Shown in pieces: positions 36,619-45,230 of a stretch of DNA of 64,000 nucleotides. The DNA lies in IMG/VR virus record IMGVR_UViG_3300046804_004538, positions 1 through 64,000 of that record; one strand, given 5' to 3'. Source of the DNA: a virus. A program made the translations under genes and the position numbers. The first letter of the stretch is position 1, and every line of letters starts with the position of its first letter. The notes under the pieces are model-generated. The model saw only the letters and a list, made by a program, of their open reading frames with translations, ran no database searches and was not told where the DNA came from.

Positions 36619-37047
36619 CCAAACAAAGGAAGATTTAGACCGAAAAACCCGCAGAAATACAAAGGTGATGCTACCAATATCATCTACAGGTCTACGTGGG
36701 AAATAAAGGTAATGAGATATTTAGATGAGAATCCGAACATCATTTGGTGGGGTTCGGAAGAGTTACCTATACCTTATTACAGTCCAATTGACAAAAGAAA
36801 GCATCGTTACTTTCCAGACTTCATTGCCAAAATTCGTAAAAATGATGGTAAAGTGATGACTTATATTATTGAAGTCAAACCAGAAAAGCAGACAAAGCCT
36901 CCCACACAGAAACGCAAAACAAAGACTTTTATTCAAGAAGCCATGACATATGAAGTCAACAAAGCCAAGTGGCACGCTGCCGAAGAGTTCTGCAAAGACC
37001 ACGGCTGGCAGTTTCTTGTTCTGACAGAGAAACATCTAGGCATCTAA
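36616..37047 (+). CDS. gp4: Head completion protein gp4
   Basis: 143 residues, close to T4 gp4 (150). Typical features: the N-terminal KGRFRPKNPQKYKGDATNII, then YRSTWEIKVMRYLDENPNII WWGSEELPIPYYSP split across one conserved block, followed by HRYFPDFI, YIIEVKPEKQTKPP and a C-terminal KWHAAEEFCKDHGWQFLVLT. The pattern E...D-PNI-WWGSEE ... YFPDF ... EVKP resembles a TnsA-like nuclease core, in which Asp and the E-V-K motif are catalytic in relatives. In T4, gp4 completes filled heads before tail joining. It is the first plus-strand gene after the divergence. Confidence 0.85.
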   Translation: MPNKGRFRPKNPQKYKGDATNIIYRSTWEIKVMRYLDENPNIIWWGSEELPIPYYSPIDKRKHRYFPDFIAKIRKNDGKVMTYIIEVKPEKQTKPPTQKRKTKTFIQEAMTYEVNKAKWHAAEEFCKDHGWQFLVLTEKHLGI

Positions 37048-37057
37048 GATAAATACT
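37048..37057 (+). promoter_or_regulatory. Late-promoter-like GATAAATACT motif
   Basis: The plus strand reads AAGATAAATACTCG between the gp4 stop and the ATG at 37060, one base off TATAAATACT. It is so close to the start codon that transcription from it would begin at about the ATG, so it may be fortuitous or may give a leaderless or downstream transcript. Confidence 0.3.
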
Positions 37058-37059
37058 CG

Positions 37060-37644
37060 ATGGCTAAGAAATTAATAGACAGAGTTAAAGAGTCGCTGGC
37101 AAAGTCTGGTTATGAACCACGCACACGTGAAGCTCGTAAATGGCTAAGAACAAAGATACCAAGTCTTAGACCAACAAAGGGTGAACTGATGCGTGACCGC
37201 ATGAGACTCCGAGACAAGTCTTTTATTGGCCGTATGTATTTTTATTATTATGATCCTAAGACAAAGGACACGCTGCCATATTACGACAAGTTCCCATTGG
37301 TCATACCAATAGAACGATACTCAGACGGTTTTCTAGGGTTAAATTTACATTACATACACCCAAAGCAGCGTATAGTCCTATTAGATAAACTTAGTGTCAT
37401 ATTAAACAATCATGATTATGATGAGACAACAAGGCTAAGAATCAGTTATGATTTTCTTGCAAGAGCAACGAAAGTTTTCTTTCAAGCAAAGCCTTGCATA
37501 AAACGATATTTGTTTAGCCACATACAATCTCGTTTTTTGGAAATTACAGCAGATGAGTGGGATATCGCCGTCATGTTACCAGTAGAGTCATTTGCTAAAG
37601 CAAGCGCAAGTAAAGTCTGGTCAGAATCAGAGGATAAATTTTAA
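37060..37644 (+). CDS. Conserved T4-like virion/packaging protein, possibly DNA end protector gp2 (194 aa)
   Basis: 194 residues. A basic N-terminus (LIDRVKESLAKSGYEPRTRE) precedes a strongly conserved-looking core: GRMYFYYYDPKTKDTLPYYD, KFPLVIPIERYSDGFLGLNL, HYIHPKQRIVLLDKLSVILN. I associate this core with proteins annotated as gp2 (DNA end protector) in marine T4-like phages, and the place beside gp4 fits the T4 order 2-4. I cannot align it with T4 gp2 from memory, so the name is tentative. It overlaps gp54 by one base (TAATG). Confidence 0.6.
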   Translation: MAKKLIDRVKESLAKSGYEPRTREARKWLRTKIPSLRPTKGELMRDRMRLRDKSFIGRMYFYYYDPKTKDTLPYYDKFPLVIPIERYSDGFLGLNLHYIHPKQRIVLLDKLSVILNNHDYDETTRLRISYDFLARATKVFFQAKPCIKRYLFSHIQSRFLEITADEWDIAVMLPVESFAKASASKVWSESEDKF

Positions 37645-38372
37645 TGTCGTTTTCACCTAATCTATTTTTATCACACATCAGAAGCAAAGATGGCTTGGCT
37701 CGTCCTTGCCGCTTTGAAGTTATCTTACCTATTCCTGCATACATTGGACAAGCAATAGGTAATTCATTTCTAGAAAAAGTTTTGAATTTTCCAAACTCTA
37801 TTTTTTCGGATGTGTCTGATGCTATCAATTCTTCATTAGGATTTCAAAACGAAGGTACAAGAAGTTCAAACCCAACCATTTCAAGATATCTTGCGCTTCA
37901 ATGTGAAACTGCTGAATTACCAGGTAGAACATTAGAAACAGCAGATGCTAGAATTTATGGTCCTTCTTTTAAAGTACCATATCGTATGCAGTACACAGAT
38001 ACAAATTTAACTTTTCTGTGTACAAATGATTTCTATGAGCGTAAATTGTTTGAACGTTGGATGGATGCCATCATTCCACCAGACACAAACAATGTAAGAT
38101 ATCCAAAAAGTAATGCAACACGTTATCTAACAAATATTCGCATTGTACAATATGATGATGTTGTTCGCCAAATTTATGCAGTCGAATTGATTGATGCTTT
38201 TCCCGTTGGCATAGCACCTCAACCACTTACTTGGTCTGATGAAGGCTTTCATCGATTATCTGTTTCATTTGCATATCAACGTTACCGTACTATCTTTGAA
38301 GGTCAATATGATATTGGACAAACATTGACTTCACTTGGAGGCGCAGCAGCCGCAAGAATATTTTCATTTTAA
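37644..38372 (+). CDS. gp54: Baseplate tail-tube initiator gp54
   Basis: 242 residues. It belongs to the tail-tube-like family: N-terminal LARPCRFEVILPIPAYIG, then LALQCETAELPGRTLETADA RIYGPSFKVPYRMQYTDTN in one block, FLCTNDFYERKLFERWMDAI, NNVRYPKSNATRYLTNIRIV and YAVELIDAFPVGIAPQPLTW. gp54 caps gp48 and nucleates gp19 tube assembly. Another tube paralogue (gp19 itself) would look similar, but length, the terminal extension and position beside gp26 and gp48 favour gp54. Confidence 0.8.
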   Translation: MSFSPNLFLSHIRSKDGLARPCRFEVILPIPAYIGQAIGNSFLEKVLNFPNSIFSDVSDAINSSLGFQNEGTRSSNPTISRYLALQCETAELPGRTLETADARIYGPSFKVPYRMQYTDTNLTFLCTNDFYERKLFERWMDAIIPPDTNNVRYPKSNATRYLTNIRIVQYDDVVRQIYAVELIDAFPVGIAPQPLTWSDEGFHRLSVSFAYQRYRTIFEGQYDIGQTLTSLGGAAAARIFSF

Positions 38373-38385
38373 TTGAGAGGAAATT

Positions 38386-39117
38386 ATGTTACCAAAACTT
38401 GACGTACCAATTTATAATATTAAATTGATTTCGACAGGACAAGAAATTCGCATTCGACCATTTCTTGTAAAAGAACAAAAGCTGTTTCTAATGGCAGCAG
38501 AATCGGAAGATGCCAAAGAAACAATCGGCACAATTCGTAGAGTGTTAAAAAACTGTGTGTTGGATGATATCGATATTGATTCTTTGCCCACATTTGACCT
38601 TGAATACCTGTTTATGAATCTTCGTGCAAGGTCGGTAGAAGAAGTTGTTGATTTAAAATACAAGTGCAACAACGTAATAAAAAACGACAAAGGTGAAGAT
38701 ACAACTTGCAATGGTTCGGTTGATTTCAAACTTAACTTGCTTGAGATTGAACCAACACTTCATCCAGAACACACAAACAAATTCATGTTGAATGATAAAA
38801 TTGGTATCTGTTTAAAGTATCCAACTTTTGAAATGATTCAAAAATATGAGGACATGAATGAAAACGAAATTCTAGTAAATGTTCTGATTGACTGTATTGA
38901 CTATCTGTATGATGATGAACAAGTATACCATGCCAAAGATTCAACGCACGAAGAAATGGTTGAGTTTGTGGATTCAATGTCACAGAAAGATTTGGAAAAG
39001 ATTAAGTTATTCTTCGACACAATGCCTGAATTGAAAAAAGACGTACACTTTAAATGCGGTAAATGTAGTTATGAGGAAGATATTGAGATTAGGGGACTAC
39101 AAAATTTTTTCGCCTAA
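38386..39117 (+). CDS. gp26: Baseplate hub assembly protein gp26 (T4_baseplate family)
   Basis: 243 residues (T4 gp26 is 208). Pattern of the T4_baseplate (gp26/gp51) family: LPKLDVPIYNIKLISTGQEI, RIRPFLVKEQKLFLMAAES, FDLEYLFMNLRARSVEEVVD, LKYKCNN ... CNGSVDFKLNL, and a zinc-ribbon-like end FKCGKCSYEEDIEIRGLQNF with a CxxC pair plus the earlier C-x-C region. In T4 these proteins help build the hub. A good SD (GAGAGGAA) precedes the ATG. The last codons contain an A_AAT_TTT slippery site, and a second frame continues (see 39102-39302). Confidence 0.85.
   Translation: MLPKLDVPIYNIKLISTGQEIRIRPFLVKEQKLFLMAAESEDAKETIGTIRRVLKNCVLDDIDIDSLPTFDLEYLFMNLRARSVEEVVDLKYKCNNVIKNDKGEDTTCNGSVDFKLNLLEIEPTLHPEHTNKFMLNDKIGICLKYPTFEMIQKYEDMNENEILVNVLIDCIDYLYDDEQVYHAKDSTHEEMVEFVDSMSQKDLEKIKLFFDTMPELKKDVHFKCGKCSYEEDIEIRGLQNFFA
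39102..39108 (+). promoter_or_regulatory. Predicted -1 ribosomal frameshift site (A_AAT_TTT)
   Basis: In the gp26 frame the codons CAA AAT TTT TTC GCC TAA contain A_AAT_TTT, an exact X_XXY_YYZ heptamer nine bases before the stop. The -1 frame stays open for 64 further codons and encodes a conserved-looking protein. No strong downstream stem or pseudoknot is visible by eye. Confidence 0.6.
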
Positions 39118-39302
39118 TTTTTCGTTATGATACACTGAGTAATTATTATCAGACAAACTTTGCTTTGATGCAGCACCACAAGTATAGTTTGACCGAACTT
39201 GAAGAAATGCTACCTTGGGAAAGAAACATTTATTTGGGTCTTTTGATTCAGTATTTGGAAGAAGAAAAAGAACGTATTAACGCACAAAAACAAAAACGAT
39301 AA
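39108..39302 (+). CDS. -1 frame extension of gp26 (or separate 44-aa ORF from ATG 39168)
   Basis: The frame runs from the slippery site to TAA at 39300-39302, immediately before the next ATG. It encodes FRLIFRYDTLSNYYQTNFAL followed by MQHHKYSLTELEEMLPWERN and a charged helical tail. Coding character (aromatic and polar pattern, NYYQTNFALMQHHKYSLTE) begins well before the only ATG (39168), and that ATG has no SD. Expression by -1 frameshifting would give a product of about 305 residues. The arrangement, directly upstream of a tape-measure-like gene, mirrors the G/G-T tail-assembly chaperone pair of lambda-like phages. The alternative is independent initiation giving 44 residues. Confidence 0.65.
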   Translation, partial: FRLIFRYDTLSNYYQTNFALMQHHKYSLTELEEMLPWERNIYLGLLIQYLEEEKERINAQKQKR

Positions 39303-41024
39303 ATGGCAAAGAAAAGTTTGGAAAATTTAGCCAAAGAACTTGGCTACAAAGACTTCAATTCAATGAAAGAATCCGTTGGTGGCTCATACACCGGTGGATT
39401 TCTCTCTTCTTTGTTTAAGAAGAAAAAAGCAAAACCAACAGCACCAACAAAAGATGTTCCCACATCAGAAGAGCCAACAGAAGCTAGAGAAACTAGTGTC
39501 TTTGAAAAGGCTCTTCCTTTTCTTGACATCATAGCAAAAAATTCAATTTCTCTTCCCGGCATGGCACGTGATGTAAATGTGCTTCGTCAAAACATTGCCA
39601 AACTTGTTAAGATTAAGGGTGAATCGGCAGCAACAAAAGCAGACAAGTTCTTCAAAACAGAAGAACAACGTGAAGCTGAAATGGAATCGGCAAGAGCAAA
39701 AAGCAAAATACCAACAGTAGAAACTAAAGGTGGTAAAGAGCCTGCACCAAAAGAAAGTGGTGGAATGTTTGGTGGTTTACTTGATATGCTCAACCCTGTA
39801 AAACTAATTGGTGGTTTAATTACAGGAATTGTTGGCGCATTCGGTGCATTCTTTAGTGGTGGTTCAATACTTGCCTTGTTAGCCAAATTGTTTGTGCCAG
39901 CAATGATTATTGGTGGGCTTATCAATGGCATTCTTGACGGCATAAAAATATGGAAAGAAGGCGGTAGCATTGTTGATACACTTGTTTCAGCACTCGGTGG
40001 TTTTCTCAAGTTCATCACATTTGGTTTGTTTGGTGAAAAAGAACTTCGTGAAGGAATGGATTCTGCAATCAAATTCATTCTACCATTCATCATCGATATG
40101 ACAGAAGTGTTTGATAAATTTGTTACATGGATTAAAAACAATGTAGGTTTTCCTGGTTATACAATACCTCTTTCAAAAGCAAATGATTTAATTCCAGAAT
40201 TTTTACAAAAAAAAGGAGTTAAATTAGAAGATTTTAAGATACCTGCATATTATCCGTTCAAAAAAGATACTGGCAGTACAAAAGCAGAATCATACACATC
40301 TTCAGCGACAACATCTCTAAAACAAACTCAAGCCAAACTTGATTCTGGTGAAGGTGTATTCTATGATGGAGATGCAAGAAAAAGATTAGAAGAAAAACCA
40401 AAAGAAGAAAAACAAAAAGCATCACAAGACAAATTAGGTGAAGCAGTAAAAAGCACATCACCAACTCCTGATCCATATAGTCCTGTAAACGCTGAGAAGA
40501 GTCGAGATGCTGCTAAAGGATTTCTAAGCACTAAAGCAGGTGTGACAGTTGACCCATCTTCATCAACTGGCTATACAGACCAAGCATCAGGTAAACCAAT
40601 AACAGAAGAAGAAGTTCGTCGTAAAATTATTGCTGTTGGTGGTGAGCCTACAAAAATTTTACAAATAGCAAAAGGTGAAAAAGGAGCAACAGCGGTAGCA
40701 GGTAGTGGCTACACAAGCGGTGGTGTTTCGGCAGCTCCCGCCGCTGGTGGTGAAATCACCGCATCACCATCCACTCCTGCTGTTGGTGGTGCAGCACCAT
40801 CTTCTCCTATGCCAACTCCAGCAATGACTGCACCATCCGGTTCTAGTTTATCTTCAGCATCATCAGAAGTCGCCGAAGGTCAACGAATGGATGCGGCAGC
40901 GGATGCCGGCACAACATTTAATGCACCAATAGTTAATAATACAACTGGACAAAAAGCACCATCAACACAAGGTGTTGCAGATGTTTACAACACAAGTTTT
41001 ATTCGAAACTATTTGACAGCATAA
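39303..41024 (+). CDS. Hub/tape-measure-like protein 1 without enzyme domain (573 aa)
   Basis: 573 residues. Order: basic N-terminus with KKKKAKPT; a conserved segment at about 75-120 (LPGMARDVNVLRQNIAKLVK); a Gly/hydrophobic stretch at about 150-230 (VKLIGGLITGIVGAFGAFFS, LLAKLFVPAMIIGGLINGIL) like the membrane-active segments of tape-measure proteins; GFLKFITFGLFGEKEL; then a Pro/Ser/Ala-rich low-complexity tail ending with a conserved short module (SEVAEGQRMDAAADAG ... APIVNNTTGQK). Position next to gp26/gp54 and size (T4 gp29 is 590) suggest a gp29-type tape measure/hub (inference). It is paralogous to the next two genes. Confidence 0.65.
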   Translation: MAKKSLENLAKELGYKDFNSMKESVGGSYTGGFLSSLFKKKKAKPTAPTKDVPTSEEPTEARETSVFEKALPFLDIIAKNSISLPGMARDVNVLRQNIAKLVKIKGESAATKADKFFKTEEQREAEMESARAKSKIPTVETKGGKEPAPKESGGMFGGLLDMLNPVKLIGGLITGIVGAFGAFFSGGSILALLAKLFVPAMIIGGLINGILDGIKIWKEGGSIVDTLVSALGGFLKFITFGLFGEKELREGMDSAIKFILPFIIDMTEVFDKFVTWIKNNVGFPGYTIPLSKANDLIPEFLQKKGVKLEDFKIPAYYPFKKDTGSTKAESYTSSATTSLKQTQAKLDSGEGVFYDGDARKRLEEKPKEEKQKASQDKLGEAVKSTSPTPDPYSPVNAEKSRDAAKGFLSTKAGVTVDPSSSTGYTDQASGKPITEEEVRRKIIAVGGEPTKILQIAKGEKGATAVAGSGYTSGGVSAAPAAGGEITASPSTPAVGGAAPSSPMPTPAMTAPSGSSLSSASSEVAEGQRMDAAADAGTTFNAPIVNNTTGQKAPSTQGVADVYNTSFIRNYLTA

Positions 41025-41025
41025 A

Positions 41026-43086
41026 ATGTTATCAGAAATTCTAGGTCTGTCGGTAAAGAAAAAGGTTCTAAACAAAGTCTCTACCGAAAGAACATCTCCC
41101 ACGGTAAAAAAGTTATCTAAAACGGCCTTAAACTTTATGGCTGTCACACGTGCGGCTAAAGACCTAAACATCATCCGTCAAAACATAATCAAGCTCGTTG
41201 AAATTTACGGTGGCAAAGCCTCTGAAAAAGAGGACATGCATTTTCTAAAAGATGATGAACGAACAAGAAAATTCAAAGTTCTTCAAGATGAATTTATAAA
41301 ATCTGAAACAGAAGATGCTGACGAATCTAAAAATAGTAAATTCAAGAAACTCAAAAAGATTGCCAAAGACTATGCAAAGCAGGCAAAGAAAAAACTGTTG
41401 GAATTGTCTGAGAAATTTAAAAAATTTGGTAAACAACTTTTAGGTAAACTAAAAGATTTTGCTAAGAAAGCATTCAAATATTTTGAAGAGGCTTTTGAGA
41501 AGTATTTGCGTCCTACAATGGACAAATTGAAAGCCAAAGTTGAAAAAAAGATGAAAAAAGCGGCAGGAAAATCTGCCATTAAAATTGCAGCAAGAGGTCT
41601 TGCAGTTGCAACGGGACCTGTTGGTTGGATTGCTCTTATCATTTTGACTTTATGGGATGGTATTACAGATGCATGGGAAACATGGCAATCTACAGGTAGT
41701 GTTTACGAAACAATCAAAGCAGGCATAGCAGGCTTAGTTGACTCTCTGACTTTTGGTTTATTTGATAAAGACACTGCTAAAAAAGTAATTGATGGTACCG
41801 TAGATTTCATAAAAAACATTCCTGAAAAAATATCAAACTTCATTAATGATTCTTCAGATTCAATTTTTACTTTTGTAAATGAGAAGATAGACAAGTTACT
41901 GGAGTTGAACCCACTTAAAGAAAAACCTTTAAGTGAAAAAGAACTTGCGGCTATCATTGAACAACAAAAAGCAGCACAAGCGGCTGCTGAAGCAGAAGCA
42001 AAAAGGCAACAACAAGTTGCCGAAAATTTGGCTAAAGCACAAGAACTCATAAGACAAAAAACAATAGAACGTGACAATCTGATAGAAGAAATTGCTATTC
42101 TTGAAGAAGAAGCGACAGGTCAACCATCAGACCAAACTAAACGTTTACAAGAAAAGAAAAAGGAATTAAAAACATCTGAACAAGCGTTATCAGATGCACT
42201 GAAACGTGAACAGCAAGCAAAGAAAGAAGCATACGCACCAAAACCAGTAACACCAGGTGGTGTACCACCAGCTGCACCAACAAAAGTATCTGGTCGTGAT
42301 GCACTTGTAAAAGTTATAGTTACAGAATTAGACGCTGCTGGTATTACGAACAAATTTGCAAAGATTGCCATTCTTGCTAACATTCAAAAAGAAACTGGAT
42401 TCAAAAATTTTGAAGAAAATATTCTTGCATACAAAAACACAGCGAACGATAGAATTCGCCAAATCTTTACAACTAGAGTTAAGAACTACTCTGATGCCCA
42501 GCTACATGAAATAAAAAAAGACCCATATAAGTTTGCTGAAGTCATTTATGGTAAAGATACAGCAATTGGTAAAGGCATGGGTAACACCGAAGAGGGTGAT
42601 GGTTTCAAATACATCGGACGTGGTTTTATACAATTAACTGGTAAAAATAATTATAAGATGTATGGCAAACTTGCTGGTGTTGATTTGCTCAGTAATCCAA
42701 CACAATTGCTTGACCCGTCAGTTGCTTCTAAAGTTACAGCACAATTCATGCTGAAGTCTTTGGGTGGAAAACTAAATTCATTTACTTCACAGTCTGAAGC
42801 TAATCGTGCAGTAACACAAGCTATTGGTGGTAAATCTCTAGACTTAAACAAAGGTATCGGTGCCGAAATATTGGCCAAAGTCAATAAGTATTCAGAAGAT
42901 TTTAGTGGTGTTGATATTGCATCAACAAGCAAAGAAGTATCACAAGGTCAAAGAGAACAATTAAAGCCAACTGGTGCTGATGTTATCAATGTATCTCAAA
43001 CAAACAATACAAAAATGACCGACACCAAAACAGCATACAATCAAAAAAACAATTCTAATGACCAATTAGTAGCAAGAGCCACGTAA
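41026..43086 (+). CDS. Hub/tape-measure-like protein 2 with GH19-type peptidoglycan hydrolase domain (686 aa)
   Basis: 686 residues. The N-terminal part is paralogous to the previous protein (AAKDLNIIRQNIIKLVEIYG; GLVDSLTFGLFDKDTAKK). A Lys-rich helical region (about 95-180), a hydrophobic stretch (about 185-215) and an Ala/Gln/Glu coiled coil (about 300-395) follow. Residues about 420-640 form a GH19 chitinase/lysozyme-like domain: FAKIAILANIQKETGFKNFE with candidate catalytic Glu456 and Glu464, GDGFKYIGRGFIQLTGKNNY and LLDPSVASKVTAQFMLKS. The C-terminal tail (SKEVSQGQREQL ... NVSQTNNTK) matches the other paralogues. It likely cleaves glycan strands during DNA injection. Confidence 0.75.
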   Translation: MLSEILGLSVKKKVLNKVSTERTSPTVKKLSKTALNFMAVTRAAKDLNIIRQNIIKLVEIYGGKASEKEDMHFLKDDERTRKFKVLQDEFIKSETEDADESKNSKFKKLKKIAKDYAKQAKKKLLELSEKFKKFGKQLLGKLKDFAKKAFKYFEEAFEKYLRPTMDKLKAKVEKKMKKAAGKSAIKIAARGLAVATGPVGWIALIILTLWDGITDAWETWQSTGSVYETIKAGIAGLVDSLTFGLFDKDTAKKVIDGTVDFIKNIPEKISNFINDSSDSIFTFVNEKIDKLLELNPLKEKPLSEKELAAIIEQQKAAQAAAEAEAKRQQQVAENLAKAQELIRQKTIERDNLIEEIAILEEEATGQPSDQTKRLQEKKKELKTSEQALSDALKREQQAKKEAYAPKPVTPGGVPPAAPTKVSGRDALVKVIVTELDAAGITNKFAKIAILANIQKETGFKNFEENILAYKNTANDRIRQIFTTRVKNYSDAQLHEIKKDPYKFAEVIYGKDTAIGKGMGNTEEGDGFKYIGRGFIQLTGKNNYKMYGKLAGVDLLSNPTQLLDPSVASKVTAQFMLKSLGGKLNSFTSQSEANRAVTQAIGGKSLDLNKGIGAEILAKVNKYSEDFSGVDIASTSKEVSQGQREQLKPTGADVINVSQTNNTKMTDTKTAYNQKNNSNDQLVARAT

Positions 43087-45197
43087 TGTCATCACGTACA
43101 ACAAGACTTAAAAAAGCAAAAATATTAAAACAACAAAGTTTATCTGGAGGTAAAAATTTATCTGACAAAGAAAAACAGATATTAAAAGAAGTTGGTTCTC
43201 GTATGTCGAAACATAAACTGGAACAAATGTATCAAGAAATTAGCAAAACTCCAGGTTATGACACTTACAAAAAAATTGAGTTATACAATGAAGCTATAAA
43301 AAATGCTTCCGAAAAACAATCTGATGCCATAACAAAAGCTGCAAAAAAAAGAAGTGATGCTATTGATAATCTAATCAAAAATCATCCTGATGAAGTTGAA
43401 AAAATTATTAATAAAGCGGAAGATAAAAAAACAACTTCACAAGAAACGCCAAAAACTGAAACACCTTTAATAGAAACAAAAACAGAAAAGAAAGAAGAAG
43501 AAAAAAATAAAAAAGAAGAAGATAAATCGCCGACAAAAGTTGTAGACAAGGATGCTGATTTTAAAACTGATCCTATTGCATCCTTAAAAATAATTGCCAA
43601 AAATTTATTACTAATCCCAAGAATAGGAAAAGAGTTCAAACTTATTTCTGGAGGCTTTGGTAAATTTTTACAAAATGAAACTGGTGAGAAACCGGCAAAA
43701 GAAAGTCTGATAAGCAAACTATCTCCATTTGTAGACAAATATAAAGTAAAAAAAGTAGATATATCAGAAGATTCAAAAAAGAAAATTAAAAAACAAGAAA
43801 AGAAAAAGAAAAGAACAATCTTCGATTCAATTATAGAAGGCCTTCAAACCGCAGCAGCCCTTCTGCTCATCTCTGGAATATTCAACAAAGATTTATTAGT
43901 TAAAGTAATAGAACAACGTGGTGGTGTTGAAGGCATCATAGGTGCGGGCCTAACTGCATTCTCAAATACAATAACAGATTTTTTTGCCTCTTATAATTTT
44001 GCAGAGGTCATTGTTGACCAGATGTCGTCGTTTTTACAATTCATTTCATTTGGTCTAATAACAAAAGATGATGCCACAAAAGTTTTAGAATCAATCGGCA
44101 GTTTAATCAAACCTCTGACAGATAGAATAGGTTACTTTCTTGCTGGTGTTGGTGCCTTCATCGGTGATAAACTCCGTAGTTTTGGTAGAGACATCGACAA
44201 AGCAGGTGGAATTGAAACGAAAGGTGTAAGAGAAGAAAGAAAAAAACAACTTGAATCTGACCCATATGCTAATGCAGTTGAAACATTAAAAGTTCTTGAT
44301 GAGGATATCAATCTACTCAAAGAACGTAAATTTTCTCTTCAAAAATTTCTTGAGAATAGAAAAGCATATGAGCAAAGAAAAGCCGAAGGTAAAACCGAAA
44401 AACTTACACCACCTGCACCGCCACCACCAGCATCTCCAAGATATCGTTCTGATAAATCTGTATTTGCAAAAGAGCCGCCCGCACCTTCTGGTACTTTAGC
44501 AACACCTATTAATGGAACACCAAGTGATGTAGCATCAGGCCAACCTGTAACTAAAGCAGCAGGAAGTTTAGATAATCTTACAAAGAAGGCTGACCCAAAT
44601 GTAGACACATCAAGATTTAACGATGAGTTTCAGCGCCGTCTTGAATTGATGGCAACAGCATTTAAGCAAGAAACTGGCAAGATGTTGCTTGTCACTTCTG
44701 GTTATCGTAGTAATGAAAAACAAAAAGAATTATATGATGCAGACTTAAAAAATAATAATGGTAGACCAAGTGGTAAAGTAGCACAACCAATGGCACCTCT
44801 AGGACAAGGTGCAGGTAGTGTTCATATGAAAGGCCTTGGCATTGACCTTAACAGCAAAGGACCCGATGGTCTAAATGTTCTTGCTGGTAGCAGAGACAAA
44901 CCAACTGGCTGGTTAGAAAAATTTGGATTGATTCGTAATGTCAAAGGTGAAGATTGGCACGTTACTATAGCTGGTGCTCCATCAACACCTGATGATGCTG
45001 AAGTGCCGGACAAAAAAGGAAATGCAGTTGATGTTGCGACAGGTAAAGTTGTGCAAGGTGCTGACGTAGGCAAATCATCAAATGAAATTGCTATGGAACA
45101 ACGTCAACAATCAAAGCCGAAAAATCCTACTGTTGTCAACACTGCTGTTGTGAATAATACTACAGTGGTACAAGACCGTAAAGTTGTTGCAGCATAA
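43086..45197 (+). CDS. Hub/tape-measure-like protein 3 with M15-type peptidase domain (703 aa)
   Basis: 703 residues, start overlapping the previous stop (TAATG). Order: a very Lys/Glu-rich N-terminal third; the paralogous core (ASLKIIAKNLLLIPRIGKEF; SSFLQFISFGLITKDDATKV); a helical and Pro-rich linker; then at about 510-645 a VanY/M15-like D-Ala-D-Ala or L-Ala-D-Glu peptidase domain with LLVTSGYRSNEKQKELY, SVHMKGLGIDLNSKG (His580, Asp587) and GEDWHVTIAG (His625), the expected zinc ligands. The C-terminal tail (SNEIAMEQRQQSKP ... VVNNTTVVQ) matches the other two proteins. It likely cuts peptide cross-links at infection. Confidence 0.75.
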   Translation: MSSRTTRLKKAKILKQQSLSGGKNLSDKEKQILKEVGSRMSKHKLEQMYQEISKTPGYDTYKKIELYNEAIKNASEKQSDAITKAAKKRSDAIDNLIKNHPDEVEKIINKAEDKKTTSQETPKTETPLIETKTEKKEEEKNKKEEDKSPTKVVDKDADFKTDPIASLKIIAKNLLLIPRIGKEFKLISGGFGKFLQNETGEKPAKESLISKLSPFVDKYKVKKVDISEDSKKKIKKQEKKKKRTIFDSIIEGLQTAAALLLISGIFNKDLLVKVIEQRGGVEGIIGAGLTAFSNTITDFFASYNFAEVIVDQMSSFLQFISFGLITKDDATKVLESIGSLIKPLTDRIGYFLAGVGAFIGDKLRSFGRDIDKAGGIETKGVREERKKQLESDPYANAVETLKVLDEDINLLKERKFSLQKFLENRKAYEQRKAEGKTEKLTPPAPPPPASPRYRSDKSVFAKEPPAPSGTLATPINGTPSDVASGQPVTKAAGSLDNLTKKADPNVDTSRFNDEFQRRLELMATAFKQETGKMLLVTSGYRSNEKQKELYDADLKNNNGRPSGKVAQPMAPLGQGAGSVHMKGLGIDLNSKGPDGLNVLAGSRDKPTGWLEKFGLIRNVKGEDWHVTIAGAPSTPDDAEVPDKKGNAVDVATGKVVQGADVGKSSNEIAMEQRQQSKPKNPTVVNTAVVNNTTVVQDRKVVAA

Positions 45198-45224
45198 AAA
45201 AAACGCCACCCGAAGGTGGCGTTA
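45197..45224 (-). terminator. Terminator of the gp32 transcript with C(UUCG)G loop
   Basis: The stem AACGCCACC / GGTGGCGTT closes a four-base loop. On the minus strand the loop is TTCG, closed by C-G, and the hairpin is followed by eight T. It lies between the convergent ends of the plus-strand hub genes and gp32. On the plus strand only a weak T stretch follows, so it serves mainly the minus strand. Confidence 0.85.
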
Positions 45225-45230
45225 TAATCA

